From: CAZBUB01 sp046546355
Lineage (GTDB): Bacteria > Desulfobacterota > Desulfovibrionia > Desulfovibrionales > Desulfothermaceae
Assembly: GCA_046546355.1 (NCBI GenBank)
Contig: JBKGXZ010000003.1
Location: 1 to 63,180, forward strand
Direction: 5' to 3'
DNA: 63,180 bases
The translations under genes were made by a program, and so were the position numbers. This document shows, one piece after another, positions 25,154 through 34,026 of this stretch. Under the pieces are notes generated by a model that saw nothing but the letters and a program-made list of their open reading frames with translations, did no database searches and was not told the origin of the DNA. How positions within the stretch are numbered: the first letter of the stretch is position 1; each line of letters opens with the position of its first letter.

Positions 25154-25228
25154 GGGCACAACGAAGCATGGAAAACTTCAATTCTTGTGGTATTGGTCAA
25201 AATATCGCTGTCGATACTAATGATATCA
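25154..25228 (-). repeat. Dispersed repeat, copy C
   Basis: Same orientation as copy B and joined by CACAAG. In the repeat frame it reads ISIDSDILTNT then TRIEVFHASLCP and a stop. The hairpin at 25247-25265 lies just outside its inner end, as in copy B. Confidence 0.8.
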
Positions 25229-25551
25229 ATATTACCACGGGCAGAAGGGCGAGCGTCGCTCGCCCCTACTAGCATTGCAGCAACACATCGCTTCAACTTA
25301 AGCCTGGCGGTAAATCATAGGCTTGGGGCGACTGGCGGTCGCCTTTTTGGAGAGAGCTGTTGCTAGATGTCCAGTTTGCCATACAAAAAGGCAGAGGACG
25401 GAGCTCAGAGGTTAGGAGACAAAGGATAAAGCACTGTAAGCGGCAGACAGGAATGAGTATTAGGGTTGCAAGAATATGTCCCGAGTGTCAAAGAACATGG
25501 AGGCATCGTGGCAGATGCTGAACCCAAAAAGATACTAAGAATGGTTTAACG

Positions 25552-26706
25552 ATGAAGAAAGTCTTGAAAATACTATTGCCTGTTTTGTTCTTAGCCCTGG
25601 GAGCTGCGGTTGCATGGCAGTATATTTCCAGTAAGCCAACAGTCTCCAGGCAAAGGCCCCAGGCCCAGGAGGTGCCAGGGGTGGAGGTTGTTTCTGCACA
25701 TAAAGAAGATGTGCAGACCTCTGTCTCAGCCATGGGCACCGTGGTGCCGGCCAGGCAGATCAGCCTGCGCTCCGAGGTAGGGGGCACGGTGCTGGAGACT
25801 GCTGAGGACTTCACTCCAGGCGGAGTGCTGCAGCAGGGCTCGACTGTGCTGCGCATAGATCCTAGGGACTATGAGATCGAGGTCCAGAAGCAGGAAAGCG
25901 CCCTGGCCCAGGCCAGGGCAGAGATGCGCCAGGAGGAGGGCAGGCAGGATGTGGCCAGGCAGGAGCTGGACATGCTCCAGCAGGGATCCAAGCCCCAGCT
26001 GCAGGAGACAGATCTGGCCCTGCGCCTGCCTCAGCTGGAAAAGGCCAGGGCGGAAGTAAGCTCTGCCAGCTCCAGCCTGGACAAAGCCAAGCTGGACCTG
26101 TTCAGGACGCAGGTGAAAGCCCCATTCAGGGCCCTGGTACTGGAGCAGGAAGCCTATCAGGGCTCAACGGTGGGTGCCCAGGACAAGCTGGCTACCCTGG
26201 TGGATACCCGGGAGTACCATGTCCGGGTCAAAGTGCCCCTTGAGAGCCTGAAACTGCTTGATCTGCAATCAGGCCAGAAACGCCAGGTACAAATCAGCTC
26301 CCAGTCCGGGGCAGGTGAATGGACCGGCTCTATCTTGCGCCTGACCGGGGAGGTGGATGAAGAGACCCGCATGGCCACGCTGCTGGTCAGGGTTCAGGAT
26401 CCCCTGGGCCTGGATTCCCAGCAGGAGCAGCTCCTGCTGGACGAGTATGTCCGGGCCCGGATCCAGGGCCAGGTCTTGGAAGATGTTTTTGCCCTGCCCA
26501 GGAAGGCTTTGCGGGATCAGGACCGGATCTGGATCTATGCTGATGGCCAGCTGAAAATCAGGCAGGCAGATGTGATCTGGCGCGATCAGGAGCGGATCTA
26601 CCTCAGACAGGGACTGCAGGAGGGAGAACAGGTGATTGTCAGCGACTTGTCCACGCCTGTCTCCGGCATGGAGTTGCAGGTTCTGGATGACAAGGGGGAT
26701 AGATGA
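25552..26706 (+). CDS. RND efflux periplasmic adaptor (membrane fusion protein, HlyD family)
   Basis: 384 residues. An N-terminal signal-anchor (about 5-24) is followed by a beta-barrel/lipoyl segment GTVVPARQISLRSEVGG, a coiled-coil hairpin (about 108-180, KQESALAQARAEMRQEE...), the second lipoyl half KAPFRALVLEQEAYQGSTV, and the C-terminal barrel and membrane-proximal domains. It links the RND pump to the outer-membrane factor. It overlaps the pump gene by four bases. A weak ribosome site (GGTTTAACG) precedes the ATG. The outer-membrane gene lies 765 bases upstream beyond repeats, so it may no longer be cotranscribed. Confidence 0.93.
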   Translation: MKKVLKILLPVLFLALGAAVAWQYISSKPTVSRQRPQAQEVPGVEVVSAHKEDVQTSVSAMGTVVPARQISLRSEVGGTVLETAEDFTPGGVLQQGSTVLRIDPRDYEIEVQKQESALAQARAEMRQEEGRQDVARQELDMLQQGSKPQLQETDLALRLPQLEKARAEVSSASSSLDKAKLDLFRTQVKAPFRALVLEQEAYQGSTVGAQDKLATLVDTREYHVRVKVPLESLKLLDLQSGQKRQVQISSQSGAGEWTGSILRLTGEVDEETRMATLLVRVQDPLGLDSQQEQLLLDEYVRARIQGQVLEDVFALPRKALRDQDRIWIYADGQLKIRQADVIWRDQERIYLRQGLQEGEQVIVSDLSTPVSGMELQVLDDKGDR

Positions 26707-29700
26707 GCTCCAGCAGGCAGCAGGAGGGTTTACCCAGGGGGCCATTGGCCTGGATGGCGGGCAATTCTGTGGCAGCCAACCTGATCATGCTCTTTTTCCT
26801 GCTGGGCGGGCTGCTGATGGCCCGCAATGTGACCCAGGAAGTCTTCCCGGAGTTCTCCCTGGATACAGTGAGCGTGAGCATTCCCTATCCTGGTGCCAGC
26901 CCGGAGGAGGTGGAGCAGGGCATTATCCTGGCTGTGGAGGAGGAAGTCCAGGGCCTGGAAGGGGTCAAGGAGATAAGATCCACTGCGGCTGAAGGCCGGG
27001 CCAGCATCCAGGTGGAGGCCCTGGAAGGCGCAGATTTGAATCGGCTCTGGCAGGATGTGGACAGCGCTGTGAGCAGGATCGTGACCTTCCCGGACGAGGC
27101 TGAGGAGCCGGATATATCCATATCCGAACGCAGGCGGGGCGTGTTGAGCATGGCTGTCTCCGGTCCGGAGGATGAGCTGGTGCTGCGGGAAGCGGCAGAG
27201 ATCGTGCGGGACGAGCTGTTGCAGGAACCAGGCATCACCCAGGTAGATCTGCAGGGGGTGCGGGATCTGGAGATCCAGGCAGAGGTGGGCCAGGAAAATC
27301 TGCGCCGCTTTGACCTGAACCTGGAGGATCTGGCCCGGACCATGCGCAGGGCCTCGGTGGATCTGGGCGCGGGGAACATCAGGACCCCGGAAGGGGACCT
27401 CCTGTTGCGCATGCAGGACAGGCGGGATACAGCCCGGGAGTTCGCCCAGATCCCTGTGCTTACTGAGCAAGACGGCTCCAGCATCAAGCTGGGGGATCTG
27501 GGCCGGGTGAAAATGGGGTTTGAGGACACAGACTCCTGGTCCAGGGTGGGCGGCAGGCCGGCAGTATTGCTGGAGGTCTACAGGATTGGGGATCAGACCC
27601 CGGCCTCTGTATCCCGGGCCACTAGAAATGTCCTGGCCAAGCTGGAGCAAAGACTCCCGGAGCAGATCCAGACCAGCATTCTCAGGGACAGGTCCCAGGT
27701 TTTTGAGCAGCGGGCCCAGCTCCTGCAAAAAAACGCCTACCTGGGGCTGGCCCTGGTATTTATTCTGTTGGCCCTCTTCCTGGAGGCCAGGCTGGCCTTC
27801 TGGGTCAGCCTGGGGATACCCATTTCCTTTCTGGGCTCTTTTATCTTCCTGGCCGGGACCAGCTTCAGCCTGAACATGATCACCATGTTCGCCTTTATCG
27901 TCACTTTAGGGATTGTCGTGGACGACGCCATAGTGGTGGGGGAGAACATCTACCACCACCGCAGGCAGGGGCTGGGCATGCTGCAGGCTGCTGCCACCGG
28001 GGTCAGGGAGATGGCCATGCCTATTGTATTCAGCGTTTTGACCAATATGGTGGCCTTCATGCCCATGTTCTTCATCCCTGGAGTCATGGGCAAGATTTTT
28101 TCCAATATCCCCTTGGTGGTGATCTGCGTGTTCGCTGTGTCCCTGCTGGAGTGCCTGTTCGTACTGCCCGCGCACCTGGCCCATGTGCGGGAAAAGCGCG
28201 AATCCGGTCCGCTGCGGCATCTGGCCAGGATGCAGGCCAGGTTCAGCCAGTGGATCGAGCGCCTGATCCAGGATCTGTTTGGACCCGCCCTGGGGGCGGT
28301 GCTGCGTTGGCGTTACACTGCCCTGGCTCTGGGTCTGGCTGTGCTCCTGGGTACCTTGGGCTATGTACAGTCCGGCCGCATGGGCATGGAGCTGTTTCCC
28401 ACTGTGGAGTCGCCTTTTGCCTTTGCCCAGGCTACCTTGCCCGAGGGTGCGGCCAGGGAGGACCTGGAGGGGGTGGAAGAGCGGCTCACAAAGGCGGCCC
28501 AGGCAGTGGCAGAGGAACATGGCGGGCAAAGGCTGGCCAAGGACATACTTACAAAGGTCAGCGGCAACTCTGTAGAGGCCAGGATATATCTCACAGAGCC
28601 GGGCAAAAGGCCCATAGGCACCAGCGAAGTGACCAGGCTCTGGCGGGAGCAGACAGGCAGGATCCCAGGCCTGGAGAGCATCAAATTCGAGGCGGATCGC
28701 GGAGGTCCTGGCGGGGGCAAGGCCCTGACTGTGCAGCTCAGCCATCGGGATCAGGATCTGCTGGAGCTGGCAGGGGCGGATCTGGGACGCAGCCTGGAGG
28801 ATTTTTCCGGGGTCAGTGATATTGACGACGGCTCAGCCAGCGGTAAGAGGCAGCTGGATATCAGGCTCTCGGAGCTTGGGGAGCGCCTGGGGTTATCATC
28901 CAGGGAAGTCGCCAATCAGGTCAGGCATGCCTACTACGGGGCAGAGGCCTTAAGGCAGCAGGAGGGCAGGAACGAGGTTACAGTCAGGGTTTTCCTGCCT
29001 GAGGAGGAACGCAGGAGCCGGTCTAGCCTTGAGGATATGCTCCTCAGGCGCTCCTCCGGGGAGATGCTGCTTCGGGATGCAGTGGTGCAGGATCAGGGCC
29101 GGGCTTATACCAGCATCAGCAGGATGGACGGCCGCAGGGTGGTGAATGTGACCGCCAATGTGCAGCCCAGGTCCAAGACTGAGCAGCTGGTGGCAGAGCT
29201 GCGCAGGGATGTCCTGCCCGGACTGCAGGAGCAGTATCCCGGCCTGGGCTTCAGCTTCGAGGGCAGGCAGTCTGATCTGCGGGAGAGTGTGGGCAGCCTG
29301 ATGCAAGGCCTGCTTTTGGCTCTTTTGGCCTTGTATGCCCTGCTGGCAGTGCCTTTCCGCAGCTTTGTGCAGCCGGTGATCATCATGGCCTGCATCCCCT
29401 TTGGGGTGGTGGGCGCGGTGTTCGGGCATCTGATTATGGGCTACAGCCTGAGCCTGATGAGCCTATTCGGGATCGTGGCCCTAAGCGGGGTGGTGATCAA
29501 CAACTCCTTGGTGCTTATTCATTTCACCAATCAGCTGCGACAAAAGGGACTGGATTTGCAGCAGGCAGCGCAAAAGGCAGGGATGCTGCGCTTCAGACCC
29601 ATTTTGCTAACCACCCTGACCACTTTCGGCGGTCTGTCGCCCATGATTCTGGAGACCTCCAGGCAGGCCAGGTTCCTGATCCCTATGGCCATATCCCTGG

Positions 29701-29840
29701 GCTTCGGGTTGCTGTTTGCCATGCTGGTAATTTTATTCTTAGTGCCTTGCGTATATATGCTGGTGGAGGATCTGGCAAAATTGTTTGGATTACAAAAGAG
29801 CAGAGCTCCAGGACAGCAGGAGTCTGAGGCAGCAGGTTAG
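26703..29840 (+). CDS. RND-family efflux pump (HAE/AcrB-type permease)
   Basis: 1045 residues with the full two-fold RND topology. TM1 is near 23-41; large periplasmic loops span about 42-340 and 560-870; TM groups are near 345-520 and 880-1025. Family features are the FPEFSLDTVSVSIPYPGASPEEVE opening, GIVVDDAIVVGENIYH in the TM4 region (proton-relay acidic pair) and GVVINNSLVLIHF in TM10-11. It belongs to the divergent HAE group that lacks the usual drug-pump gating residues, so substrates cannot be predicted. Its adaptor is upstream with an ATGA overlap. Confidence 0.95.
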   Translation: MSSSRQQEGLPRGPLAWMAGNSVAANLIMLFFLLGGLLMARNVTQEVFPEFSLDTVSVSIPYPGASPEEVEQGIILAVEEEVQGLEGVKEIRSTAAEGRASIQVEALEGADLNRLWQDVDSAVSRIVTFPDEAEEPDISISERRRGVLSMAVSGPEDELVLREAAEIVRDELLQEPGITQVDLQGVRDLEIQAEVGQENLRRFDLNLEDLARTMRRASVDLGAGNIRTPEGDLLLRMQDRRDTAREFAQIPVLTEQDGSSIKLGDLGRVKMGFEDTDSWSRVGGRPAVLLEVYRIGDQTPASVSRATRNVLAKLEQRLPEQIQTSILRDRSQVFEQRAQLLQKNAYLGLALVFILLALFLEARLAFWVSLGIPISFLGSFIFLAGTSFSLNMITMFAFIVTLGIVVDDAIVVGENIYHHRRQGLGMLQAAATGVREMAMPIVFSVLTNMVAFMPMFFIPGVMGKIFSNIPLVVICVFAVSLLECLFVLPAHLAHVREKRESGPLRHLARMQARFSQWIERLIQDLFGPALGAVLRWRYTALALGLAVLLGTLGYVQSGRMGMELFPTVESPFAFAQATLPEGAAREDLEGVEERLTKAAQAVAEEHGGQRLAKDILTKVSGNSVEARIYLTEPGKRPIGTSEVTRLWREQTGRIPGLESIKFEADRGGPGGGKALTVQLSHRDQDLLELAGADLGRSLEDFSGVSDIDDGSASGKRQLDIRLSELGERLGLSSREVANQVRHAYYGAEALRQQEGRNEVTVRVFLPEEERRSRSSLEDMLLRRSSGEMLLRDAVVQDQGRAYTSISRMDGRRVVNVTANVQPRSKTEQLVAELRRDVLPGLQEQYPGLGFSFEGRQSDLRESVGSLMQGLLLALLALYALLAVPFRSFVQPVIIMACIPFGVVGAVFGHLIMGYSLSLMSLFGIVALSGVVINNSLVLIHFTNQLRQKGLDLQQAAQKAGMLRFRPILLTTLTTFGGLSPMILETSRQARFLIPMAISLGFGLLFAMLVILFLVPCVYMLVEDLAKLFGLQKSRAPGQQESEAAG

Positions 29841-29949
29841 TGCAAGTGGCGGTTTGGATCTAGAAGCTAAGAATCCTATATGGGAACCTGGTTAAAAAAG
29901 GCCTCTGCCTTGCAAGACAACGTTGTTGTATTGTATAGCTAAGAGCGTT

Positions 29950-31488
29950 ATGCCCGTGTATCCATCCCAGGAAGTAACAGCAGCCTGTCTGGAGACAGAG
30001 CCAGGTGAATCTCTGTGGGAGAATGCCCCGCTGGGCATCTTTCAAAGCTCCTTCCAGGGGGAGCTTTTGTCTGTGAATAAGGCCATGGCCCGGATGTACG
30101 GCTATGCTTGTGCCCATGAAATGCTGGGAACAGTTAAAGATGTGGCCAGGGATATGTTTGTGGGCTCAAAGGAGTATGGGCAGCTTTGGGACAGGCTGCA
30201 AGATCAGGTTCAAGTAACCGATTTTGAGTGTCTGCAAAAACAAAAGGATGGCAAAAGCTTCTGGGCCTCCATTTCAGTGCGCGTGTTCCAGGATCGGGAA
30301 GCACAGGGCAGGAGTGTCTTGGGCTATGTCCTGGATGTGACCGAGCGCAAGAAACTCAAGCAGGAGTTGCAGGACAAGGCCCAGAGACTTCAGGAAAGGT
30401 TCAAGGAGCTAAGCTGCATCTACCAGATTTCCAGGAGCCTGCAAAAGAAGACCTCCCTGCAGGAGACACTCCAGGAGGTAGCTAACATCATACCCGCAGG
30501 TTGGCAGTATCCAGAGGCTGCCTGTTGCAGGATAGAGCTTGACTCCCAGATAGTTGTTTCAGATGGTTTTCAGGAACCGGAGATTGTTATCTCCCAGGAA
30601 ATTCTAGTTCAGGGCAGTTTCCGGGGCAAAGTCCAGGTGGGGTATGTGCAGGAGAAAACCGGGCTCGGCCAGGTGAGTTTCCTGCAGGAAGAGGTGAGTC
30701 TGCTGGCAGTGATTGCTGAGAACCTGGGAGGTATTATAGAACGTAAAATGGCCCTGGAAGAGGTGAAGCAGAAGAAGGAGGAGCTGCAACGGTCTATTGC
30801 AGAAAAGGATCAATTCTTCTCCATAATCGCCCATGATCTAAGATCCCCTATCTCTGGATTTCTGTCTTTGACAGAGTTCATGTCTCAGGAGCTCCAAGAG
30901 CTAAGTCAGGAAGAGATTCAGAATATGACCTGGGAGCTTAAAGCCTCGGCCCAGGAACTGCATGAGCTCTTAGAGAATCTCTTGGAGTGGTCCAGGATCC
31001 AAAGGGGTAAGATCAGTTATAGACCCCAGGTATTGGATCTGCAGCCTGTGGTTTTGCAAAATCTCAGGCTGGTGGCCCCTGCTGCTGACAGCAAGGAGGT
31101 CCAAGTTCAGGACAGTGTGCCACCCCAGTGCCAAGTCCTGGCGGACAGGCACATGTTGCACTGTATTCTGCGCAATTTGTTGTTCAATGCAGTCAAGTTT
31201 ACGCCCAGGGGTGGATGGGTGCGGATCTCTGCCGAACCCCAAGGATCATGGCTGCAGCTCAGTGTCCAGGATACTGGTACAGGTATGGACCAGGATATGG
31301 TGCGCAAGCTGTTCCATCTGGGCCAGAAAGTGCAAAAGCCGGGCACAGAAGGGGAAAAAGGCTCTGGACTAGGGCTTTTGCTCAGTCAGGAGTTTGTGCA
31401 CAAGCACGGTGGCAGTATCTGGGTAAATAGCAGTCCGAAACAGGGCTCAATCTTTTACTTTACCCTTCCAGGTGGAGGACAGGGCTGA
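29950..31488 (+). CDS. Cytoplasmic PAS-GAF-like sensor histidine kinase
   Basis: 512 residues with no transmembrane segment. The PAS domain (about residues 18-140) opens with LWENAPLGIFQ and ends in VTERKKLKQ. It is followed by coiled-coil, a GAF-like region (about 150-255, ISRSLQKKTSLQETLQEVANIIP) and HisKA with His phosphoacceptor in IIAHDLRSPISG near residue 297. The ATPase has N box LLFNAVKFTP, DTGTGMD and GLGLLLSQEF. No response regulator lies nearby, so it is an orphan kinase; neighbouring hydrolase and macro-domain genes give no clue. The start is uncertain between 29923 and 29950; the latter has AAGAGCG upstream. Confidence 0.9.
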   Translation: MPVYPSQEVTAACLETEPGESLWENAPLGIFQSSFQGELLSVNKAMARMYGYACAHEMLGTVKDVARDMFVGSKEYGQLWDRLQDQVQVTDFECLQKQKDGKSFWASISVRVFQDREAQGRSVLGYVLDVTERKKLKQELQDKAQRLQERFKELSCIYQISRSLQKKTSLQETLQEVANIIPAGWQYPEAACCRIELDSQIVVSDGFQEPEIVISQEILVQGSFRGKVQVGYVQEKTGLGQVSFLQEEVSLLAVIAENLGGIIERKMALEEVKQKKEELQRSIAEKDQFFSIIAHDLRSPISGFLSLTEFMSQELQELSQEEIQNMTWELKASAQELHELLENLLEWSRIQRGKISYRPQVLDLQPVVLQNLRLVAPAADSKEVQVQDSVPPQCQVLADRHMLHCILRNLLFNAVKFTPRGGWVRISAEPQGSWLQLSVQDTGTGMDQDMVRKLFHLGQKVQKPGTEGEKGSGLGLLLSQEFVHKHGGSIWVNSSPKQGSIFYFTLPGGGQG

Positions 31489-31522
31489 GCTCAAAAAGGA
31501 AAAGGAGTTGCAGGCAATACAT

Positions 31523-32383
31523 ATGCTCAAGATACTGCTAGGCATTGTGGCCGGGATCTCTGTACTGGGAGTGCTGGGCTATTTTCTGCAGCCCCTGCTG
31601 GTCTATTTCCCAGAGTCTGAGCTGGAAGCCGCCCCTGAAAAGCTGGGGCTCTCCTATCAGGATGTCTGGCTACAAAGCTCCCAGGGCAACAAGATACATG
31701 CCTGGTTTGTTCCAGGGCCGGAAGGAAAGGAAAATCCTGTGGTTTTATTCCTGCACGGCAATGCAGGCAATATCTCCCATCGTCTGGATCTGGTGCGCAT
31801 TGTGCATGAGCTGGGCCTGGCCTGTATGTTGCCGGATTACCAGGGCTATGGCCAAAGCCAAGGCAGACCCTCAGAACAGGGCATGTACGAGGACGCGCAT
31901 GCAGCCTGGGAGTTTTTAGTACAGAAAAAAGGAATACAGCCCGGAAAAGTGGTAGTATGGGGGCATTCCCTGGGCGGCCCGGTGGCAGCGAAGCTGGCCA
32001 GGGACAGGGAGCCCGGGGCCCTGATCCTGGACTCCACCTTTACCTCCTTGCCTGAAATAGGCCAGAAGCTGTATTCTTTCCTGCCGGTAAAGCTTGTCTC
32101 CAGGTACAAGTACCCTACAAGGCAATACCTGGAGGAGGTTCAGTCCCCAGTGCTGGTGGTGCACAGCCCTGAGGACAGCCTGGTGCCTTTCCAGTCCGGC
32201 AGGGAGTTGTTCCAGGCAGCGCCTGAGCCCAAGGAGTTCCTGCGCATCCAGGGGGAGCATGACTATGGTTTTGTGACCTCGTTCGATCTGTACGCCAAAG
32301 GGGTGGAGGCCTTCCTGGAGTCCAGGACCTCAGTGCTAGCAATACCTGGGCAGGAAGGCTTCAAGCCTCATCAGCAGGAATAA
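31523..32383 (+). CDS. Membrane-anchored alpha/beta hydrolase (ABHD13/Bem46-like)
   Basis: 286 residues. An N-terminal hydrophobic helix (about 2-24) is followed by an alpha/beta hydrolase fold. The oxyanion loop is FLHGNAGN, the nucleophile Ser lies in WGHSLGG, the acid in HSPEDSLVP and the His in GEHDYGF. ABHD13/Bem46-type enzymes are serine hydrolases or peptidases of poorly known substrate. The frame opens at a GTG (31472) inside the kinase gene; ATG 31523 is preferred because it starts right at the anchor, with AAGGAG about 15 bases upstream. It lies 19 bases before the macro-domain gene. Confidence 0.88.
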   Translation: MLKILLGIVAGISVLGVLGYFLQPLLVYFPESELEAAPEKLGLSYQDVWLQSSQGNKIHAWFVPGPEGKENPVVLFLHGNAGNISHRLDLVRIVHELGLACMLPDYQGYGQSQGRPSEQGMYEDAHAAWEFLVQKKGIQPGKVVVWGHSLGGPVAAKLARDREPGALILDSTFTSLPEIGQKLYSFLPVKLVSRYKYPTRQYLEEVQSPVLVVHSPEDSLVPFQSGRELFQAAPEPKEFLRIQGEHDYGFVTSFDLYAKGVEAFLESRTSVLAIPGQEGFKPHQQE

Positions 32384-32402
32384 GCCCCAGGAGGTAGCAA
32401 GC

Positions 32403-32942
32403 ATGGAAAGAGAATTTTTCGGAATCAGCGTGGAGTGTAGACAAGGGGATATCGCAGCCCAAACGGACATGACAGCTGTGGTCAACGCAGCCAATGCCCA
32501 GCTGCGGCCAGGCGGTGGAGTTGCCGGGGCCTTGCACCGGGCTGCTGGCCCTGGGCTGGACGAGGAGTGCCGGCCTTTGGCTCCGATCAAGCCCGGCCAG
32601 GCAGTGATTACAAGGGGGCACAACTTGCCCAACAAGTATGTGATCCATTGCCTGGGCCCGGTATATGGAGCAGATAAGCCAGAGGAGGAACTGCTTTCTG
32701 CCTGCTACAGGAATGCCTTGCAGCTGGCTGAAGATCACCAGGTGGATTCCGTGGTCTTCCCGGCCATCTCCACCGGGGCATTTGGGTTCCCTTTACGCCA
32801 GGCTGCTGAAGTGGCCCTGCGAACCATACAGGAAATTGCTCCAGGCTTGAACCAGGTGGAGAAGGTGCGCTTCGTGCTGCACAGCCAAAAGGACCTCACA
32901 GTTTTCCAGGAGCTCCTGGAGGGGCTGACCGGGCAGGGCTAG
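32403..32942 (+). CDS. Macro-domain protein (ADP-ribose binding, probable O-acetyl-ADP-ribose deacetylase)
   Basis: 179 residues, one macro domain. Motifs visible are VNAANAQLRPGGGVAGALHRAAG (phosphate loop and catalytic-region Asn/Gly) near residue 28 and VVFPAISTGAFGFPL near 120. These match the YmdB/MacroD class that hydrolyses O-acetyl-ADP-ribose or removes ADP-ribose from proteins. The ATG follows CAGGAGGT. It is cotranscribed with the hydrolase upstream and followed by a rho-independent terminator. Confidence 0.93.
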   Translation: MEREFFGISVECRQGDIAAQTDMTAVVNAANAQLRPGGGVAGALHRAAGPGLDEECRPLAPIKPGQAVITRGHNLPNKYVIHCLGPVYGADKPEEELLSACYRNALQLAEDHQVDSVVFPAISTGAFGFPLRQAAEVALRTIQEIAPGLNQVEKVRFVLHSQKDLTVFQELLEGLTGQG

Positions 32943-32971
32943 CAACCGGCAGGGCCTTGGGGACCGGATTT

Positions 32972-33030
32972 CGCTGCCATCAGCTGTGTGACCAGGACCT
33001 GGTCTGCAGCCTGATGGGCAGCGTTTTTTT
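32972..33030 (+). terminator. Rho-independent terminator after the macro-domain gene
   Basis: Arms CGCTGCCATCAG (32972-32983) and CTGATGGGCAGCG (33011-33023, one bulged G), an inner ACCAGG/CCTGGT pairing, then seven T residues (33024-33030). Confidence 0.85.
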
Positions 33031-33044
33031 GTTTTGCTGGAGTT

Positions 33045-33063
33045 GTCTATTGCAGAAGTAGAC
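33045..33063. promoter_or_regulatory. Small inverted repeat in the etfB upstream region
   Basis: GTCTA-N9-TAGAC, overlapping a possible weak promoter (TTGTCT, 15 bases, TAAAAT). It lies about 90 bases before etfB. Role is not known. Confidence 0.3.
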
Positions 33064-33150
33064 TAAAATCAGGTAAGGATTTCCGGGAAGCGAACCTGGG
33101 TCCAGCTATGCAAGACGTCAGGAGCCCAGAAGACAAATAAGGAGAAGAGC

Positions 33151-34017
33151 ATGGGCCTTAACATGGTGGTCCTGGTTAAACAGGTACCTGATACCCAGAA
33201 TATCACAGAGCAGGCCATGAAGCCGGATGGAACTGTGAACAGGGATGCCCTGCCCGCGATCTTCAATCCAGAGGATCTCCACGCCCTGGAGGAGGCCTTG
33301 AGGCTCAAGGATGCGTACGGCGGCCGGGTCACAGCGCTGAGTATGGGGCCGCCCAAGGCAGTGGAGGTCTTGAAGGAGTGCCTGTACAGGGGAGCGGATG
33401 ACGCAATATTGCTTTCGGATAGGGTGTTTGCTGGCGCAGATACCTTGGCCACATCTTACGCCCTGCAGTGCGCAGTGCAAAAGATCGAGGATTTTGATCT
33501 GGTGTTCTGCGGCAGACAGGCCATAGACGGGGATACAGCCCAGGTGGGCCCCCAGCTTGCGGAAAAGCTCTGCATCAATCAGCTGACCAGCGTATACAGC
33601 GTTTACAGCCTGCAGGACAGGGAGATCACTGTCTGGCGCTCCACAGAACAGGGCTATGAGCAGCTGAAAAGCAGGATGCCGGTGCTCATTACTGTGACCG
33701 CGGAGGCCAATGAGCCCAGGCCCCCCAGCGCCAAGCTGGTCATGGCCTATAAGAATGTGCTTTGCGCAGAGCAGGACTCCTATGACCAGAGCTATCTGGA
33801 CCAGGAATGCGCAAGCTCAGCCCTGGCCATCAAGCAGTGGAACGCTGACTCCATCGGGGCGGACCTGGAGAGGTGCGGGCTCAAGGGATCCTGGACCCAG
33901 GTCAAGAAGATCGAGAACGTGATCCTCTCCGCCAGGGAGGCCAAGGAGATAGAGCCTACAGAGGAAGGAGTCTTTGCCCTGATCAGGGAGCTGAAAGAGG
34001 AGCATATCATAGGATAA
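33151..34017 (+). CDS. etfB: Electron transfer flavoprotein beta subunit
   Basis: 288 residues. The opening MVVLVKQVPDT, FNPEDLHALEEALRLKD and the nucleotide-site segment LVFCGRQAIDGDTAQVGPQLAEKL are typical of EtfB. ITVTAEANEPRPPS is the recognition-loop region. With EtfA it forms an FAD-containing heterodimer that accepts electrons from acyl-CoA dehydrogenases and, in some anaerobes, bifurcates electrons from NADH. The gene starts the etfB-etfA-dehydrogenase operon with AAGGAGAAG before the ATG. Confidence 0.96.
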   Translation: MGLNMVVLVKQVPDTQNITEQAMKPDGTVNRDALPAIFNPEDLHALEEALRLKDAYGGRVTALSMGPPKAVEVLKECLYRGADDAILLSDRVFAGADTLATSYALQCAVQKIEDFDLVFCGRQAIDGDTAQVGPQLAEKLCINQLTSVYSVYSLQDREITVWRSTEQGYEQLKSRMPVLITVTAEANEPRPPSAKLVMAYKNVLCAEQDSYDQSYLDQECASSALAIKQWNADSIGADLERCGLKGSWTQVKKIENVILSAREAKEIEPTEEGVFALIRELKEEHIIG

Positions 34018-34026
34018 GGGGGAGAA

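Larger units (their letters stand above)
24787..25551. other. Spacer between outer-membrane factor and adaptor genes, filled with repeats
   Basis: 765 bases holding the MITE-like element (24814-25130), dispersed-repeat copy C (25154-25228), a GGGCGAGC/GCTCGCCC hairpin (25247-25265) and a decayed purine tandem repeat (25390-25435). No gene is supported here; the open frame at 25133-25366 is the repeat itself. Confidence 0.7.

Noticed and set aside
25133..25366. 77-residue plus-strand frame in the efflux spacer
   Set aside because: It lies over dispersed-repeat copy C and its hairpin; no protein features.
22440..25551. Insertion sequence or genomic island carrying the efflux genes
   Set aside because: Many repeats, but no transposase, integrase or target duplication recognised and codon use of the efflux genes looks like the neighbours.
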